Assembly: GCA_033808535.1 (NCBI GenBank)
Contig: JAPXNL010000085.1
Location: 1 to 8,891, forward strand
DNA: 8,891 nucleotides
Reading direction: 5' to 3'
From: DTU078 sp033808535
Lineage (GTDB): Bacteria; Bacillota; Clostridia; Oscillospirales; CAG-272
Positions within the stretch are counted from its first letter, which is position 1, and each line of letters opens with the position of its first letter. Shown piece by piece: positions 6,249 through 8,891 of the stretch. Both the position numbers and the translations under genes were made by a program. The notes below the pieces were generated by a model. The model was not told where the DNA came from, ran no database searches, and worked only from the letters and a program-made list of their open reading frames with translations.

Positions 6249-6256
6249 ATCACCTT
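6249..6256 (-). promoter_or_regulatory. Ribosome binding site that decides the GH92 start
   Basis: On the minus strand AAGGTGAT matches an extended stretch complementary to the 16S rRNA 3' end. Its GG core is 8 bases from ATG 6244, but it overlaps GTG 6253 and lies 2 bases from ATG 6250. The ATG at 6244 is therefore the best-supported start. Confidence 0.7.
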
Positions 6257-6307
6257 TTTGTGTCGTCGGTCTTTGCTGCTCGTTCAGCTCTCCGGTTCTC
6301 AGTCCAT

Positions 6308-6336
6308 AGTTTACCACCGGGCGATTCATTTATCAA
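6308..6336 (-). promoter_or_regulatory. Promoter of the GH92 gene, extended -10 type
   Basis: On the minus strand TTGATA (6331-6336; five of six) and TAAACT (6308-6313; four of six) are separated by 17 bases, with TGG directly before the -10 box giving an extended -10 element. Transcription would start near 6301, leaving a leader of about 57 nt. It sits downstream of the pheT terminator, which supports separate transcription. Confidence 0.6.
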
Positions 6337-6344
6337 TACCACAT

Positions 6345-6380
6345 CAAAAAATAACCCGGGGGAGCTCTATCCCTCGGGTT
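6345..6380 (-). terminator. Intrinsic terminator of pheT
   Basis: AACCCG-G-GGG (6353-6362) and CCC-T-CGGGTT (6371-6380) form a 10-position stem with an 8-base loop. On the minus strand it is followed by UA and then a U-run from the A-run at 6345-6350. The hairpin begins 9 bases after the pheT stop. The odd pair is G-U only on the plus strand and a mismatch on the minus strand, but the T-run lies on the minus side. Confidence 0.85.
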
Positions 6381-6389
6381 GTCGCTTTA

Positions 6390-8804
6390 TTACAGGCGAA
6401 TTTCTATGCCGAGCTTGTCGCGCACCGCTGTGACGGCGCGGTTAATCGCGTCGTCTGCTTCGGCATCGGAGAGTGTCCGGTCAGCCGCGCGCAGCGTCAG
6501 CGCAAACGCGAGACTCTTTTTGCCCTCGCCGAGCTGTGCAGAGCGGTAAACATCGAACAGTTTAATATTCTCAAGCAGGCTGCCGCATGCGCCGGCGATA
6601 ACATCCACGATAGACTGAGACTCGACCGCCTCGTCGCATACAAACGCAAGGTCTCGTGTTACGGCGGGGAACTTGGGCAGCGGGACATACTTGCGCTCAG
6701 TCGTACGGGCGGCAAACAGCGCCTCGAAATCAAGCTCCGCGGCATATACGGGTGTGTCAAATTCGAAATTCTCAAGCGCTTCAGGATGGAGCCCCCCCAG
6801 CACGCAGAGCGTTGCACCTTTTCGCGTGATTTTTGCGCAGCGGCCGGGATGGAACAGCGGGATATCAGTCGCCGCTTCATACCTTACATCTGTTATGCCG
6901 AGGAAGTTTATCAAAGCTTCACAGATGCCCTTGACGGAGTAGAAATCGGTATCCGGACCGTACATGGCTATTGCAATGCGTATCGGCTCGTCGGGCAGAC
7001 CGTCGCCGCGTTTGATGTAGACGGGCGCGTTCTCAAACAGCGCGCAATCGGCAATCCTGCGGCTTTCGTTGCGCGACAATGCCTCGAGCACCGACGGCAA
7101 AAGCTGCGTCCGCATGATAGATGTATCCTCGCCGAGCGGGTTTACCAGCGTAACTGCGTCGCGCAGCGGCGAGTCGGCGGGCATGCGCGCCTTATCAGCG
7201 AGCTTTGGCGACACAAACGAGAATGTACAGGTCTCAAAAAGCCCGAGATTGACGAGCAGGTCGTTTATCTTCTCGCGGCAAGCCATCTTCTCCGTCATGC
7301 TGCCCACGCCTACCTGCGCAGAGAACAGAGTCGACTCGATTTTGTCATAGCCGTAAATGCGCAGCACTTCTTCCGCAAGGTCGTTTACACAATCAACGTC
7401 CGCGCGCCATGACGGCACACCGATTTCATAACCGCCGTCTGTTTTGCGCACATCAAACTCGAGCGAGCGCAGTATTCGCGCCATAGCGTCCGCGTCGAGC
7501 GTGATACCAAGCAGTTCGTTTATGCGTTTCACATTGAGCGGCATCGACACCGGTTCTTTTTTGCCCGGGTATATGTCAATTATATCGTCCGGACCGCCGA
7601 CAACCTCACCGGCGCCGAGCAGCTCGACAAGCTCACATGCGCGCTGCACGGCTGGTAGTGTATTTTCGGGGTCTAGCCCCTTCTCAAAGCGGCCTGAACT
7701 TTCGGTGCGCATGCCGAGCGCGCGCGAGGTCAGCCTTACCTGGCTGCTCTCGAAGTTGGCGCTCTCAAACACGACGGTTTGCGTGCTTTCGGTTATCTCA
7801 CTGTTTGCACCGCCCATAACGCCGGCGAGCGCAACAGTACGAGTTTCGTCGGCGATAACAAGCATGCCTGCCGACAGGGTATGGTCAATGTCGTCGAGCG
7901 AGCGGAACTGCTCGCGATCACGAGCCTCGCGGACAACTATCTTTTTTCCGTTCAGGCAGGAGTAATCGAAGGCGTGCATCGGCTGGCCGTACTCGAGCAT
8001 TACATAGTTAGTAATATCAACGATATTGTTGACGGGGCGCACGCCGGATGCGTGCAGACGCATTCGCATCCACAGCGGGGAGGGCGCTATCTTTACGTTT
8101 TTCACTACGCGGGCAGTATAGCGCGGGCACAGCTTGGGTGCAGCAATGGAAACCAATAGGTAGTCGCTTGTACTGCCGTCCGAGCCGCGGACAGCAGGCG
8201 TGTGCCAGCGTGGTTTTTTATCAAATGTAGCGGCGGCTTCGCGGGCAAGTCCGATCACCGAAAGGCAGTCGGGGCGGTTGGGCGTGATTTCAAACTCGAC
8301 GGCGACATCGCGCATGCGCAGCGCATCGCCGATATCGTCGCCCGGGTTCACGCCTTCGATGCCGGCGTCGGCGAGGATGAAAATACCGTCTGAGCTTGCG
8401 CCGGGCATTTCGCGCTCTGTCAGCTCCAGTTCAGAGATTGAGCAGAGCATGCCGTTAGACTCAACGCCGCGCAGCTTGCCTTTCTTGATTTTCACGCCGC
8501 CCGGAATCTCCGCGGGCGCGGCGGCAACGGGAACGACCGCGCCGACGTAAAGGTTCTGCGCGCCGGTGACAATTTGGCGTGGCGACTGTTCGCCTATATC
8601 GACGGAACAGACCCAGAGATGGTCGGAGTCGGGGTGGCGCTCAAGCGAAAGAATGCGGCCTGCGACGATGTTTTTCAGCTCCGAGCCAAGCTCCTCCCAG
8701 CCCTCGACTTTCGAGCCGGACATTGTCATCGCATCGCAGAATTCTTTTATAGATATACCGTCCGTGTCCACAAACTCGGACAGCCATTCAAGCGATAATA
8801 TCAT
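6390..8804 (-). CDS. pheT: Phenylalanyl-tRNA synthetase beta subunit
   Basis: PheT pairs with PheS in an alpha2-beta2 enzyme that charges tRNA-Phe. The beta subunit binds the tRNA and, in bacteria, removes mischarged tyrosine. The 804 residues are full length. Residues 43-155 form the tRNA-binding OB-fold (VAGRILSLERHPDSDHLWVC; NGMLCSISEL). Next come EFEITPNRPDCLSVIGLARE, the B3/B4 editing domain with VNNIVDITNYVM, QPMHAFDY and GVMGG, and the B5 domain ending in VPSWRADVDCVNDLAEEVLRI (split here: VPSWRADVD, then DLAEEVLRIYGYDKI). The core-like domain follows with LVNPLGEDTSIMRTQLLPSVL, and an anticodon-binding FDX-ACB domain closes the protein from about 707 (PLPKFPAVTRDLAF). The start ATG at 8804 follows AGAAAGG by 10 bases. 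No pheS end is seen in the 87 bases upstream, and a G/C-rich hairpin lies there instead. No frame defect was seen. Confidence 0.97.
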   Translation of the reverse strand: MILSLEWLSEFVDTDGISIKEFCDAMTMSGSKVEGWEELGSELKNIVAGRILSLERHPDSDHLWVCSVDIGEQSPRQIVTGAQNLYVGAVVPVAAAPAEIPGGVKIKKGKLRGVESNGMLCSISELELTEREMPGASSDGIFILADAGIEGVNPGDDIGDALRMRDVAVEFEITPNRPDCLSVIGLAREAAATFDKKPRWHTPAVRGSDGSTSDYLLVSIAAPKLCPRYTARVVKNVKIAPSPLWMRMRLHASGVRPVNNIVDITNYVMLEYGQPMHAFDYSCLNGKKIVVREARDREQFRSLDDIDHTLSAGMLVIADETRTVALAGVMGGANSEITESTQTVVFESANFESSQVRLTSRALGMRTESSGRFEKGLDPENTLPAVQRACELVELLGAGEVVGGPDDIIDIYPGKKEPVSMPLNVKRINELLGITLDADAMARILRSLEFDVRKTDGGYEIGVPSWRADVDCVNDLAEEVLRIYGYDKIESTLFSAQVGVGSMTEKMACREKINDLLVNLGLFETCTFSFVSPKLADKARMPADSPLRDAVTLVNPLGEDTSIMRTQLLPSVLEALSRNESRRIADCALFENAPVYIKRGDGLPDEPIRIAIAMYGPDTDFYSVKGICEALINFLGITDVRYEAATDIPLFHPGRCAKITRKGATLCVLGGLHPEALENFEFDTPVYAAELDFEALFAARTTERKYVPLPKFPAVTRDLAFVCDEAVESQSIVDVIAGACGSLLENIKLFDVYRSAQLGEGKKSLAFALTLRAADRTLSDAEADDAINRAVTAVRDKLGIEIRL

Positions 8805-8891
8805 ATATATGCTACCTTTCTGTCGTTATTTTGAGGTGATGCAAAACATATAAGTGATTTTAGGGGACGCGCCGGGGGGATAAGATCCCCC
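8805..8891. other. pheT upstream region
   Basis: These 87 bases hold the pheT ribosome binding site (AGAAAGG on the minus strand, 8815-8821) and the truncated hairpin repeat. I found no convincing promoter and no end of a pheS gene. The minus-strand sequence near 8850 is AT-rich but gives no well-spaced pair of promoter boxes. Confidence 0.6.
8862..8891 (+). repeat. G/C-rich intergenic hairpin repeat, copy 2 (cut by window end)
   Basis: AGGGGA (8862-8867) is followed by CGGGGGGA (8873-8880) and TCCCCC (8886-8891). GGGGGAT pairs with ATCCCCC around an AAG loop. The arrangement matches copy 1 at 3854-3906 in the same orientation. The two pairs next to the loop read A-T, C-G in copy 1 and A-T, T-A in copy 2, so pairing is kept although the bases changed. 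The outer C-run seen after copy 1 would lie beyond the window. Confidence 0.6.

Noticed and set aside
6129..7412. A 427-codon plus-strand open frame lying opposite the GH92 start and the pheT 3' half
   Set aside because: It crosses two well-supported minus-strand genes and the terminator between them, has no ribosome binding site I could see, and its sequence (rich in Arg, Cys and His) resembles no family I know. It is an antisense shadow of GC-rich coding sequence.

Overview
This 8.9 kb window looks like a complete short metagenomic contig from an uncultured anaerobic Firmicute, probably of class Clostridia. The signs are strong Shine-Dalgarno sites, consensus sigma-A-type promoters, AT-rich gaps between fairly GC-rich genes, a lipoprotein-type solute-binding protein, a LacX-type epimerase, and a tRNA gene with an encoded CCA end. 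Placement below class level cannot be supported. Bases 1-19 are exactly the Nextera/Tn5 transposon-end sequence, so the left edge is a library artefact. The right edge stops inside a G/C-rich hairpin that has a second copy in the window, so the contig may end at a repeat.

Layout, left to right. (1) 20-670, minus: the N-terminal 217 residues of a lipoprotein solute-binding protein of an ABC importer, cut by the contig edge, with its own promoter. (2) 1004-1080, minus: tRNA-Pro(CGG) with a perfect consensus promoter, a leader hairpin and two terminators in a row. (3) 1498-3825, plus: an apparent two-gene operon of a two-domain PPK2-type polyphosphate:AMP phosphotransferase and a LacX-type aldose 1-epimerase, with a consensus promoter, a leader of about 190 nt that can pair with the ribosome binding site, and a downstream terminator. 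(4) 4175-6244, minus: a GH92-family (alpha-mannosidase-type) glycoside hydrolase without a signal peptide. (5) 6390-8804, minus: pheT, the beta subunit of phenylalanyl-tRNA synthetase, with its own terminator. No pheS lies within the 87 bases upstream.

Together the genes suggest a carbohydrate-using anaerobe: import of an unknown solute, possibly a sugar (solute-binding protein), cytoplasmic trimming of mannosides (GH92), anomer interconversion (epimerase) and polyphosphate-driven AMP-to-ADP conversion, beside two translation genes (tRNA-Pro, pheT). I see no mobile element, CRISPR array, defence system or clearly new multigene system. The most unusual signals are non-coding: the G/C-rich hairpin repeat whose two copies show a compensatory base-pair change, and the pap leader with two mutually exclusive helices, one covering the ribosome binding site.
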